NCBI GenBank assembly: GCA_002687665.1
Contig: NZAX01000088.1
Span: 1-7,274, forward strand
Reading direction: 5' to 3'
Source of the DNA: Flavobacteriaceae bacterium
GTDB taxonomy: Bacteria > Bacteroidota > Bacteroidia > Flavobacteriales > Flavobacteriaceae
DNA: 7,274 nt
The notes beneath the pieces were generated by a model, which saw only the letters and a list, made by a program, of their open reading frames with translations, ran no database searches and was not told the origin of the DNA. Both the position numbers and the translations under genes were made by a program. Positions 1-6,351 of this stretch are shown piece by piece. Numbering within the stretch: position 1 is the first letter of the stretch; the number at the start of each line of letters is the position of its first letter.

Positions 1-67
1 GATAAATAATTTAAAAGCTGAGTTAAGAGAAATAAAAGGCTTAATTAAAGAGTTGGTTAAAAACTAA
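1..67 (+). CDS. C-terminal end of an upstream phage protein (partial)
   Basis: An open frame enters from the left edge in frame 2 and ends with TAA at 65-67. It gives 21 residues, beginning INNLKAEL and ending IKELVKN. Leucine and isoleucine recur at three- to four-residue spacing between charged residues, so this is probably an amphipathic or coiled-coil helix at the protein's C-terminus. The stop shares its last base with the next start (TAATG), so the two genes are probably translationally coupled. Its position before two virion proteins suggests another tail or fibre component. A helical C-terminus would also fit an S74-type chaperone-ended fibre, but too little is present to choose. Confidence 0.6.
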   Translation, partial: INNLKAELREIKGLIKELVKN

Positions 68-1044
68 TGGCAGTAAGAAATATAGCATTAACAGATACAC
101 TAGAAACATTTAGAACGCAGTTTAACGACTTAGCTGCTAATGATTTTGGTGATATAGCAAACCTATCGGGTTCTATTAGTGCAACTAATCTAGTTGACGC
201 TATGAATGAAACAATTAGTATTGCTACATCTACTGCTGGTTTTACCGTAAGAGACTCTAGTTCTACTACACAGCTAATTGGTGGTGGTGATACACTATCA
301 ATATTAGGTACTACAAATGAAATTGAAGCTGTTGTAAGTGCTACAGATACCGTTACAATAGGGTTGCCAAACAATGTTACAATAGGTAATAATTTAACGG
401 TTACAAATGATTTATCAGTAACAGGTACTTTTAGTGTTGGTGGCATACAAATGTCAGGTAATACAATATCTGTAACTGATTCTACCGTTTTAAGTTTTGG
501 TTCTGAAAATGTTATTACAACAGGAACAATTACAGCAAATCAATTTACAGGTTCAGGTTCTACACACACTTTTGGCACGGTACAAATATCAGGTAATACT
601 ATTAGTTCAACTGATTCAACTAGATTGAATATAGATGATACATTAAGAGTAAATGCTTTAGAATCACAAACTGGTCTTCTAACTATAAATGAGATTGGTG
701 GTTTTCCTTTCTTAACATCATCTGCTTCAGGTGGTGCTATATCGGCTGCTTTAGCTATTGACGCAAACTTATATCTATCAACTGCTAGAACATTAATTTT
801 TGAAGGTGCAACTAGTAATACAGAAAGAACAACGGTAACGGTTGTTGACCCTACAGCTGCAAGAACAATTACTTTACCAGATGAAAGTGGTACGGTTATT
901 ACGACAGGTTCGACAGACGCAGTTACAGAAGCTATGATGGCAGATGACTCTGTTGGTTCTACTCAACTTAAAACATTATCAACATTACAAATATTAAACT
1001 CAGCAGGAACAACATTAAAAACAATTCATGGCGCAGGTGCTTAA
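67..1044 (+). CDS. Tail-fibre-like virion structural protein
   Basis: This 325-residue protein is predicted to be a structural part of the virion, most likely a tail fibre or adhesin. The N-terminus (MAVRNIALTDTLETFRTQFN) is a form I recognise as the opening of many fibre-like proteins of marine T4-like phages. The body is rich in Ser, Thr, Gly, Asn and Val, alternates as expected for beta-helical trimeric fibres, and has almost no Cys, Trp or His. A phrase of the form QxSGNTISxTDST occurs twice, at residues 128-140 and 173-185. A segment at about 245-279 (FEGAT ... TITLPDESGTVIT) and the end (NSAGTTLKTIHGAGA) are also familiar from such fibres. No signal peptide or membrane segment is seen. 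The start overlaps the preceding stop and has no strong ribosome site. Family placement is by recognition; receptor binding is inferred. Confidence 0.75.
   Translation: MAVRNIALTDTLETFRTQFNDLAANDFGDIANLSGSISATNLVDAMNETISIATSTAGFTVRDSSSTTQLIGGGDTLSILGTTNEIEAVVSATDTVTIGLPNNVTIGNNLTVTNDLSVTGTFSVGGIQMSGNTISVTDSTVLSFGSENVITTGTITANQFTGSGSTHTFGTVQISGNTISSTDSTRLNIDDTLRVNALESQTGLLTINEIGGFPFLTSSASGGAISAALAIDANLYLSTARTLIFEGATSNTERTTVTVVDPTAARTITLPDESGTVITTGSTDAVTEAMMADDSVGSTQLKTLSTLQILNSAGTTLKTIHGAGA
448..621 (+). repeat. Internal repeat in the tail-fibre gene
   Basis: Two 39-bp coding segments, 448-486 and 583-621, encode near-identical 13-residue phrases: QMSGNTISVTDST and QISGNTISSTDST. Their starts are 135 bp (45 residues) apart. 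The DNA is most alike over the segment encoding SGNTIS (tcaggtaatac). This is the typical modular repeat of beta-structured fibre shafts, not a mobile or regulatory repeat. Confidence 0.7.
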
Positions 1045-1059
1045 GAATGGGATTAGATT

Positions 1060-1989
1060 ATGGCTTCAGTAAGACCTTTATTTTATAATTCTGGCAATCT
1101 TCAACAGATGGACGATACCAAACTGGCTGAGGTCATTGACCAGGTTGCTTATCAATATTCATTAAATCCTTCGGTAACTTTATCACAAGTTAGTTCAGGT
1201 GGAAATTTGGGAACATTGTCAGATACAAGATTACAGGCAGGTGCTCAATCAACTAGTGCAACTTCTTTTCCTAGTGAGGCTACAACAGCAGAACCTTCTA
1301 CCGTTACGGTAAACTACGCAAGAATAAGTAAGACAGAAGCTTCTGTATCAGCACCTACAACTGATACTGGTACAACTTATCCTGTTTATTATACAGATAC
1401 AGGAGAAATTAGAGCCATGACTATTACTGATATGAAAGATACTTTTATTCATCCTGCAATTGACCAATTAGTATCAGGTTCTACTACAACAAAACAAGCA
1501 GGCACTTATCAAATTTCAACATCAACATCTTTAACAGGTAATACTTTGATATCATCTACGCCTGTTTTTGTTGATACGAGAGCAGACACATCAGCTTATT
1601 CTGCTGGCTCAATACCTGAAACATTAGACCAACCAACTACAATTACAAATTATTATTTACATAGGATTGACGGTTCAAATACAACATATACATCACCAGT
1701 CTTTATTGAAGGTTCAAATAATTTACAAGAATTTGCTACAGCAACATTTGAAACTTTACTATCAGAATTAATTAGATATACTGCTGTTTCTTCTACTGAC
1801 GGATATAAAATAACTTATAGTTATTCTTCAGGCACAAATAGAGGAACAGGTATGGCAAATACAAAATTAAGTGGTTCTGGTAATAGACAAACTAGATTTG
1901 TAAATACAAATGATTACAGAGCTCAAGAATTTCCAGACGGAACACCAACAACAATAGACACATATTTTTTGAAGATAAATAAAGCATAA
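1060..1989 (+). CDS. Virion structural protein of marine T4-like phages
   Basis: The 309-residue product resembles a structural protein I know from T4-like cyanophages and pelagiphages. Familiar blocks are the opening MASVRPLFYNSGNLQQM, NPSVTLSQVSSGGNLGTLSD with TRLQAGAQSTSATSF near residues 37-70, VFVDTRADTSAYSAG and IPETLDQPTTITNYYLHR in the middle, and DYRAQEFPDGTPTT near the C-terminus. Its exact place in the particle is not known to me; the neighbouring fibre gene suggests tail or baseplate periphery. It is Ser/Thr-rich, lacks Cys and has no signal peptide. The start lies 15 bp after the previous stop, with a weak GGGA at 1049-1052 seven bases before ATG. It is probably on one transcript with the fibre gene and the epimerase. 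Confidence 0.75.
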   Translation: MASVRPLFYNSGNLQQMDDTKLAEVIDQVAYQYSLNPSVTLSQVSSGGNLGTLSDTRLQAGAQSTSATSFPSEATTAEPSTVTVNYARISKTEASVSAPTTDTGTTYPVYYTDTGEIRAMTITDMKDTFIHPAIDQLVSGSTTTKQAGTYQISTSTSLTGNTLISSTPVFVDTRADTSAYSAGSIPETLDQPTTITNYYLHRIDGSNTTYTSPVFIEGSNNLQEFATATFETLLSELIRYTAVSSTDGYKITYSYSSGTNRGTGMANTKLSGSGNRQTRFVNTNDYRAQEFPDGTPTTIDTYFLKINKA

Positions 1990-2005
1990 CATAAGGTTTT
2001 TTATT

Positions 2006-2734
2006 ATGAATATATTATTAACGGGAAGTGATGGCTTTGTAGGCTCTCATTTATTTCATCATCTAAAAGAAGAACACAATGTTATTGGTTTTGATATCAA
2101 AAATGGCCAAGACATATTACAATCAAAATTTCCAGACGACATAGATTTAGTTATACATTTAGCAGGATTATCTGGTGTTAGAGATAGTCTTGATAAACCA
2201 ACTGATTATTGGAAAACAAATGTTATTGGTACTCAAAGATTATTTGAACATTATAGAGATACCAGAATTATCTATGCAAGTTCATCAACAGCACATGAAC
2301 CTTGGAAAAATCCATATGCAATGAGTAAATATAGCATGGAACAATTAGACCATAATAACGCAGTAGGTTTAAGATTTACAACCGTTTATGGTCCAGGTGC
2401 AAGAAAAAATATGTTAATACCGAAAATATTAAGAAATGATATAGAATATATTAATATAAATCATATTAGAGATTTTATTCATGTAAATGATATTGTAAGT
2501 GCCGTTCAAGTTATGATGAATAACACTTTTAGAGGTGTTATAGATGTAGGCACAGGTGTAAGTAATAAGTTGGTAGATATTGTTGATTATTTTAAAATAG
2601 ATTATAAGTCTGTAATAGGTGATGAAACTGAAAGACAAGATAATACAGCTGATACATCAATACTAAATAAGTTTGGATGGCGAGCAAAAATAAATTTATA
2701 TGGTTATATAGAGGAGAATAGAAATGTTAACTAA
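2006..2734 (+). CDS. Short NAD-dependent sugar epimerase/dehydratase (extended SDR)
   Basis: The 242-residue protein is predicted to be a cytosolic enzyme acting on nucleotide sugars through bound NAD(P). The Rossmann motif GSDGFVG is at residues 7-13 and the acidic D30 follows strand 2. HLAG (51-54), the Ser/Thr cluster YASSST (90-95), the catalytic pair Y104xxxK108 in NPYAMSK, RFTTVYGPG (123-131) and RDFIHVNDIV (155-164) are all in place, so it should be active. It is shorter than typical cellular members (about 310-340 residues), mainly in the substrate-binding C-terminal half, so the substrate cannot be told. AAGG at 1993-1996 lies nine bases before ATG. It sits after virion genes and overlaps the next gene by 11 bp. 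The opposite-strand glycosyltransferases suggest a shared role in sugar supply, which is inference. Confidence 0.85.
   Translation: MNILLTGSDGFVGSHLFHHLKEEHNVIGFDIKNGQDILQSKFPDDIDLVIHLAGLSGVRDSLDKPTDYWKTNVIGTQRLFEHYRDTRIIYASSSTAHEPWKNPYAMSKYSMEQLDHNNAVGLRFTTVYGPGARKNMLIPKILRNDIEYININHIRDFIHVNDIVSAVQVMMNNTFRGVIDVGTGVSNKLVDIVDYFKIDYKSVIGDETERQDNTADTSILNKFGWRAKINLYGYIEENRNVN
2711..2716 (+). promoter_or_regulatory. Shine-Dalgarno for the gene at 2724
   Basis: GAGGAG lies seven bases before the ATG at 2724, inside the 3' end of the epimerase gene. It is one of the strongest ribosome sites in the window and supports the 11-bp overlap as real. Confidence 0.75.
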
Positions 2735-3215
2735 AGAATTATTGAAAGACCACTTTTATACGGCTTACTTTATTGATAATAATAGAGAAAATATTGAGGT
2801 GTTATATACAAATGAAGAAAAAGATAAAATGTTTACTTGCATAATACCATTCAATAAAGAACATGGTCAGTATAAAATATTAAATGAATTTATATCTTTA
2901 GACCAATTACACGAAAATACTTACCAGAAAAAACAAGATGAGAGAGCTCACTTTGAAAAAACCGTCATGGGTATTGCAAAGAAAGAGGGTATGGTTTTTG
3001 ACGAACATAAACTAGATAGTAAATTTTTTCCTTTATTAGTAAAAGCAATATTTGAAGATAACAATGAAGACCACCTATTTGCAACCAAGATAGCCTTGCT
3101 TGAATTAGATAAAATTAAAAACGCTCCTAATAATGATACTAAAAAGAAGTTAAGACAATCTAAAAATATGATTTCTACTCTTCAGGCTGCATTTGATTTG
3201 GTAAAAAATAATTAG
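2724..3215 (+). CDS. Hypothetical T4-like phage protein
   Basis: I cannot assign a function to this 163-residue, highly charged, presumably soluble protein. The N-terminal third (DHFYTAYFIDNNRENIEVLYTN) looks like mixed alpha/beta, followed by a charged middle. The C-terminal part is helical and rich in Lys, Glu and Leu (DHLFATKIALLELDKIKN, then KKKLRQSKNMISTLQAAFDLV). Small proteins with this kind of ending occur beside tail genes in marine T4-like phages as conserved hypotheticals; that is recollection, not a search. It has a good ribosome site, overlaps the epimerase by 11 bp, and is the last plus-strand gene before a convergent operon. Its final 41 bp are shared with the 3' end of the opposite-strand glycosyltransferase gene. 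Confidence 0.7.
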   Translation: MLTKELLKDHFYTAYFIDNNRENIEVLYTNEEKDKMFTCIIPFNKEHGQYKILNEFISLDQLHENTYQKKQDERAHFEKTVMGIAKKEGMVFDEHKLDSKFFPLLVKAIFEDNNEDHLFATKIALLELDKIKNAPNNDTKKKLRQSKNMISTLQAAFDLVKNN

Positions 3216-3771
3216 AATACCAACCTGACCAACCTTTTTCCATGAGATGGTGCATTTGACCTAAAGTGCAAACGCTATAATTATCTAAAGGTTTTGTATC
3301 ATAAGTATGGTCTTTAATTGAATAACAAATATCATCATAAGTTTTATACTTAATTTCTTTATAATAAAACTCATCACTACCTTTGTAATATTTTTTTAAA
3401 TAGTATTCATCATTAGATTTAAATTTTTTCCATATATGTGATACATCACCTGTCCATGAAACAATAGATGAATTAAGTGGTGTATGACTTTCAACACCTT
3501 CACGCCAATAATCATATAATAAAGTAAAATCTTTTCTTATTAAGTTTGGTAGTTTATCATATATTACCATGTCTAAATCAAAATATAAATTTTCACCATC
3601 TCTAAACTTATCATACATTTGAAATTTGTTATACCAGTTGCCATACAAATCTGTTTCTATAACTTCAAAACTATCATATTTTAAACCAGAGTAATTATCA
3701 ATCATATGTTTTAAGTTTTTAACATGCCAATCATTAAACTTATTACCAAATCTACAACAAATTATTCTCAT
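3175..3771 (-). CDS. Small GT-A-like glycosyltransferase
   Basis: This 198-residue protein probably transfers a sugar from a nucleotide-sugar donor, using a metal held by a DxD motif. The signature is DLD at residues 65-67 in NLYFDLDMVI, preceded by NKFQMYDKF (48-56), the usual helix before the DxD strand. LNSSIVSW (99-106) fits the acceptor-side strand seen after DxD in GT8-like enzymes. The N-terminus (MRIICCRFGNKF) is a plausible first beta strand, and no membrane segment is visible. At 198 residues it is short for a GT-A enzyme, so it may be a minimal phage form or depend on a partner. The start overlaps the previous stop as ATGA with AAAAGGG (3784-3778) six bases upstream. It is the last gene of the minus-strand operon. 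Donor and acceptor are unknown. Confidence 0.65.
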   Translation of the reverse strand: MRIICCRFGNKFNDWHVKNLKHMIDNYSGLKYDSFEVIETDLYGNWYNKFQMYDKFRDGENLYFDLDMVIYDKLPNLIRKDFTLLYDYWREGVESHTPLNSSIVSWTGDVSHIWKKFKSNDEYYLKKYYKGSDEFYYKEIKYKTYDDICYSIKDHTYDTKPLDNYSVCTLGQMHHLMEKGWSGWYSNYFLPNQMQPEE

Positions 3772-4115
3772 TTATTACCCTTTTTAGAAATGTAAGTATC
3801 ATGTTTAGTAACTTTATCCTCTAATTTACTACCACAATATTTTTTACAAATATCAGGTGCCTCTTCAGGCCTATTAATTAACATGTCCCACCATTCATTA
3901 TATAAATCACTATTCATAATTTCCATAACAGATTCATTATTATCAATATGCATTTTAGGGTCATAAAATCTTTTAATAAAATCATCTCTCATACCCCATG
4001 GATTATCAACCCAACAACAAGGCACTATAAAACCTGTGGCTGTGTAAGCAGGTTGTCTATCAGTTAATAAACATTTAGGTTTAAAACTTTCTGCTCTATC
4101 TGGTTTTTTAATCAT
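3768..4115 (-). CDS. Stand-alone SPASM-like iron-sulfur domain protein
   Basis: The 115-residue product resembles the C-terminal auxiliary-cluster (SPASM-like) domain of radical SAM enzymes, here as its own gene. Five cysteines fit that pattern: C15 in KCLLTDRQ, C33-C34 in GFIVPCCWVD, and C90 and C94 in CKKYCG. They would hold one extra Fe-S cluster. The phrase TATGFIVPCC matches the usual 'G-x-(I/V)-x-PCC' strand. I place the start at the ATG at 4115: GAAGG lies five bases upstream and the ATG overlaps the radical SAM stop as ATGATTAA. An in-frame upstream start at 4148 would add 11 residues but lie 41 bp inside the radical SAM gene. It most likely pairs with that protein to rebuild a complete enzyme. 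The substrate is unknown. Confidence 0.65.
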   Translation of the reverse strand: MIKKPDRAESFKPKCLLTDRQPAYTATGFIVPCCWVDNPWGMRDDFIKRFYDPKMHIDNNESVMEIMNSDLYNEWWDMLINRPEEAPDICKKYCGSKLEDKVTKHDTYISKKGNK

Positions 4116-4755
4116 CTTTTCCTTCTCTTGATTCCCATGGTCTAACAATCCACCATTTTTTGTTTTTAGGTCTCATAGGATCCCTTCTTTTTCTTGTATC
4201 ATTCCATCTTGCAGAGGCCATAATCCTTAATACTAAATCGTGTTTTAATGCTAACTCTGTAGCCTCTTCTATATGGTCTTCATTATAACTAAAAACGATA
4301 TATTGCCATGTAACTTTTATACCTTTACTTTTTGCTAATAACATCATATTAAAAAGATGTTCGCCATCTTGATTTTTTCTATGTAAAAAACTTTCATATG
4401 GTAAACCATCTATACCAAACATCCACCTAGCATTTGTGTTTGCGTCAAACACTTCATTCCACCATTCTTTTTTTCTATGAGAGGCTGCTGTGTGTACAGA
4501 TATTGACTTATGATTATCTTTACACATTTTTAATAACTCAGCTAAATGAGGATTGAATATGGGGTCCGATATTTGGCCACAAAAACTAAAACCTTTAAAA
4601 TAGTGTATTAGTTTTTCAAATCTCTCTGGTGTCAAATCACCACCTGGTATTACTTCACCTCTTTTTCTATAACCTTGTCTTAAACAAGTAGGACATTCTA
4701 AAGTGCATTTATCACTTATATCCATTGTACAGGTTCTTTGCCAAGTAGGTATCAT
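4108..4755 (-). CDS. Radical SAM core-domain protein
   Basis: This 215-residue protein carries the radical SAM core. Its CX3CX2C motif (C17, C21, C24 in DKCTLECPTC) binds a [4Fe-4S] cluster that cleaves S-adenosylmethionine to a radical. Downstream, GGDLTPERFEKL and FSFCGQISDPIFNPHL (about 56-70) occupy the place of the usual 'GGEP' strand, but with G-Q-I-S-D-P. SVHTAAS, WMFGIDGL and VTWQYIVF fit the following barrel strands. The length suits a partial barrel without any auxiliary domain, which is encoded by the next gene. I choose the ATG at 4755, overlapping the preceding stop as ATGA with AAGGAT eight bases upstream, over an in-frame TTG at 4761. Related enzymes occur in bacterial surface-polysaccharide clusters, but the reaction here is unknown. 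Confidence 0.85.
   Translation of the reverse strand: MIPTWQRTCTMDISDKCTLECPTCLRQGYRKRGEVIPGGDLTPERFEKLIHYFKGFSFCGQISDPIFNPHLAELLKMCKDNHKSISVHTAASHRKKEWWNEVFDANTNARWMFGIDGLPYESFLHRKNQDGEHLFNMMLLAKSKGIKVTWQYIVFSYNEDHIEEATELALKHDLVLRIMASARWNDTRKRRDPMRPKNKKWWIVRPWESREGKDD
4120..4126 (-). promoter_or_regulatory. Shine-Dalgarno that sets the SPASM-like gene start
   Basis: On the minus strand AGAAGGA lies four bases before the ATG at 4115. This favours 4115 over the longer in-frame start at 4148 and supports translation of the SPASM-like part as a separate polypeptide. Confidence 0.65.
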
Positions 4756-5492
4756 TTCCAATTATCCTTAATAAATTGTTCATCAATCTCATGTATTGTT
4801 TTACCAACACCAGCTATATGAACCATTTTTATATTAGGGTGTGTTTCATCTAATATCATATATTCAGCGTCAAACTTCTCTCTATAAGTTCTATTCAATT
4901 TTACATTCTCTTTAAAATCATTTGTATATTTACATAACCATTTTTCAGGCGTTAAAGATATTTTTATATTGTTTTCTCTAGTTTGATTATAAACATAGTT
5001 TTGTTCGCCATAATATTTAGCTGAAACTCTACCAGTTTCATAGTAATGATTTTGCCAAAAGTTAGCGCCTTTAATAAAATTATCCCATACTTCTTTTAAA
5101 CTACCTGATTTAAATTTATAAAAACCACCGTTTATAGGTAGTTTAGCATTCCACCATTGACCATAAGTTAATAGTTCTCTTTCTTTAACAGGCCATGATA
5201 ATAATTCATCTACATTACCTACAACTATCTGGTCAATATCCATAATAATTATATCATCACCTGGATTTTGATAAGCAAATTGTGGACTAAAATACTTTAA
5301 TTTATGCCAATGTTTTTTAATTTTATCGTGATGATTATATGGTAATATAACATCAGCTTCAATATCATTAGTATCACTTAAACATATAAATTCAAATGGC
5401 ACACTAGTATTTCTTTTTAAACTTCTATAAAGTTTTGATACATAATCTGGCGTGTAAAAACCATCAAAATATACGGTGCATATTTTAAGCAT
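4752..5492 (-). CDS. GT-A-type glycosyltransferase with DID motif
   Basis: The 246-residue protein looks like a complete GT-A glycosyltransferase of the GT8-like type. The first strand is MLKICTVYF. SLKRNTSVPFEFICLSD (24-40) is the usual second strand and loop. WHKLKYFSP (62-70) leads to the metal-binding DID at 85-87 (IIIMDIDQIVVGN). NGGF (121-124) fits the substrate strand, GEQ (162-164) the conserved acidic site, and H225 in VHIAG the late metal-binding histidine. No signal peptide or membrane helix is seen, so it should act in the host cytoplasm. The start overlaps the previous gene by 8 bp with GGAGG ten bases upstream. It lies between another glycosyltransferase and the radical SAM gene. 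Donor sugar and acceptor cannot be read from the sequence. Confidence 0.8.
   Translation of the reverse strand: MLKICTVYFDGFYTPDYVSKLYRSLKRNTSVPFEFICLSDTNDIEADVILPYNHHDKIKKHWHKLKYFSPQFAYQNPGDDIIIMDIDQIVVGNVDELLSWPVKERELLTYGQWWNAKLPINGGFYKFKSGSLKEVWDNFIKGANFWQNHYYETGRVSAKYYGEQNYVYNQTRENNIKISLTPEKWLCKYTNDFKENVKLNRTYREKFDAEYMILDETHPNIKMVHIAGVGKTIHEIDEQFIKDNWK
4764..4769 (-). promoter_or_regulatory. Shine-Dalgarno that sets the radical SAM start
   Basis: AAGGAT on the minus strand is eight bases from the ATG at 4755 but only two from the alternative TTG at 4761, so the ATG is the better start. Confidence 0.6.
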
Positions 5493-6351
5493 CCTTGTGA
5501 AACCTCCATACTATATCAAATCGTTTATTGATAGCGTGTATTAACTTTGTGCCTTTTGGTATAAATTGTGTCTTATCAAAGAAGTAATGCCATTTATCAT
5601 CTAGCCATTGAACATCAACATTATGTTCTTGTAGTTTTACGCTAAATAAAGTTTCGTTATCATAACCAAAAAAATCTACAATCTTTTTAGGAAATAAACC
5701 ATGGTCATTTCTTAAATAATTCATCATATTTAAATCACCATCAAAGTTATCAAAGTATTTTAGTTTACTTAAATATTCTTTATTAACGCCAATTATACCA
5801 GTATTAATAACATAGTTTTTAGGACTAAAACCTTTCTCTACTAACATGGCTTGAGCATTATAATATTTTGATGTAGGGCTTCTAATTGTTTGAGAGTATT
5901 CAGTTATATTTTCTATCTTTTTTGCCTTGTTAGTATTTTCTAATACACATATGCCTTTTGATAAATCCCACACATCAAAGAAAGATTGGTCAGTTGTTGG
6001 CACAACATCAAAATCAAGATATAATATGTCATCATATTTTTTAGATAACTCATATAATAAATGTATCTTATAAAAATTAACTATATTATATGAAGTAATG
6101 TATGGGTAGTTCTTATTAAAATCTTCTTTATACTTCTTAAAATTATCATCATATTCAAACATGATAAAATCAACACCTATTTTATCAGCATATGATTTTT
6201 TACAATCAATTAATTTTTGATAGTTGTTTTTTAGTTGAATTTTTGTGTTTAAATTAGTAGGTGTAGCGCCTTCTTTGATAATATTTTTATCAAAAAAATC
6301 TAACTCTTTTTCTGGAATATCTATGTAAAAACTATATATTACTTTTGCCAT
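5485..6351 (-). CDS. GT-A-type glycosyltransferase with DFD motif
   Basis: The 288-residue product is probably a second full-length GT-A glycosyltransferase. NFYKIHLLYELSKKYDDIL leads into YLDFDVVP with DFD at residues 113-115, the expected donor/metal site. NTGIIG (183-188) matches the strand after DxD, DNETLF (231-236) may supply the acidic residue, and H272 in KLIHAIN may be the late metal ligand. The protein is rich in Lys, Tyr, Asp and Asn, as expected in an AT-rich genome, and has no membrane segment. The start overlaps the nitroreductase-like gene by 13 bp and lacks a clear ribosome site, so it is probably translated by coupling. It overlaps the next glycosyltransferase gene by 8 bp. 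It shares little with that neighbour beyond fold motifs, so the two probably add different sugars. Confidence 0.75.
   Translation of the reverse strand: MAKVIYSFYIDIPEKELDFFDKNIIKEGATPTNLNTKIQLKNNYQKLIDCKKSYADKIGVDFIMFEYDDNFKKYKEDFNKNYPYITSYNIVNFYKIHLLYELSKKYDDILYLDFDVVPTTDQSFFDVWDLSKGICVLENTNKAKKIENITEYSQTIRSPTSKYYNAQAMLVEKGFSPKNYVINTGIIGVNKEYLSKLKYFDNFDGDLNMMNYLRNDHGLFPKKIVDFFGYDNETLFSVKLQEHNVDVQWLDDKWHYFFDKTQFIPKGTKLIHAINKRFDIVWRFHKDA
5503..5507 (-). promoter_or_regulatory. Shine-Dalgarno for the gene at 5492
   Basis: GGAGG on the minus strand lies ten bases before the ATG at 5492, inside the 3' end of the upstream gene. It suggests that this gene can recruit ribosomes independently as well as by coupling. 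Confidence 0.6.

Noticed and set aside
57..446. Open frame of 129 codons on the minus strand inside the fibre gene
   Set aside because: It lies wholly antisense to a convincing fibre gene, is Val/Ser/Thr-rich as a mirror of the repetitive coding strand, and has no ribosome site or recognisable motif.
1974..1981. GATAAATA about 24 bases before the epimerase ATG, a 7-of-8 match to the late promoter
   Set aside because: It encodes the end of the structural protein, and one-mismatch matches are common in AT-rich DNA (another is at 1-8). Spacing would allow a start at about 1987, so it is only a weak candidate.
67..1989. Diversity-generating retroelement acting on the fibre genes
   Set aside because: No reverse transcriptase and no template/variable repeat pair were found in the window. 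The fibre repeats are short structural repeats.
2429..2638. Open frame of 69 codons on the minus strand inside the epimerase gene
   Set aside because: Its Ile/Tyr/Asn-rich composition is what AT-rich antisense DNA gives. It lies over conserved epimerase motifs.
3236..3252. Short stem CCAT-GAG-ATGG with nearby T-run as a terminator
   Set aside because: A four-base stem is too weak, the T-run precedes rather than follows the stem on the plus strand, and the DNA is coding on the minus strand.
4108..4148. Programmed ribosomal frameshift joining the radical SAM and SPASM-like parts
   Set aside because: A +1 shift would be needed and no slippery heptamer or shifty stop context is seen. The ATGATTAA overlap with a strong ribosome site explains it more simply.
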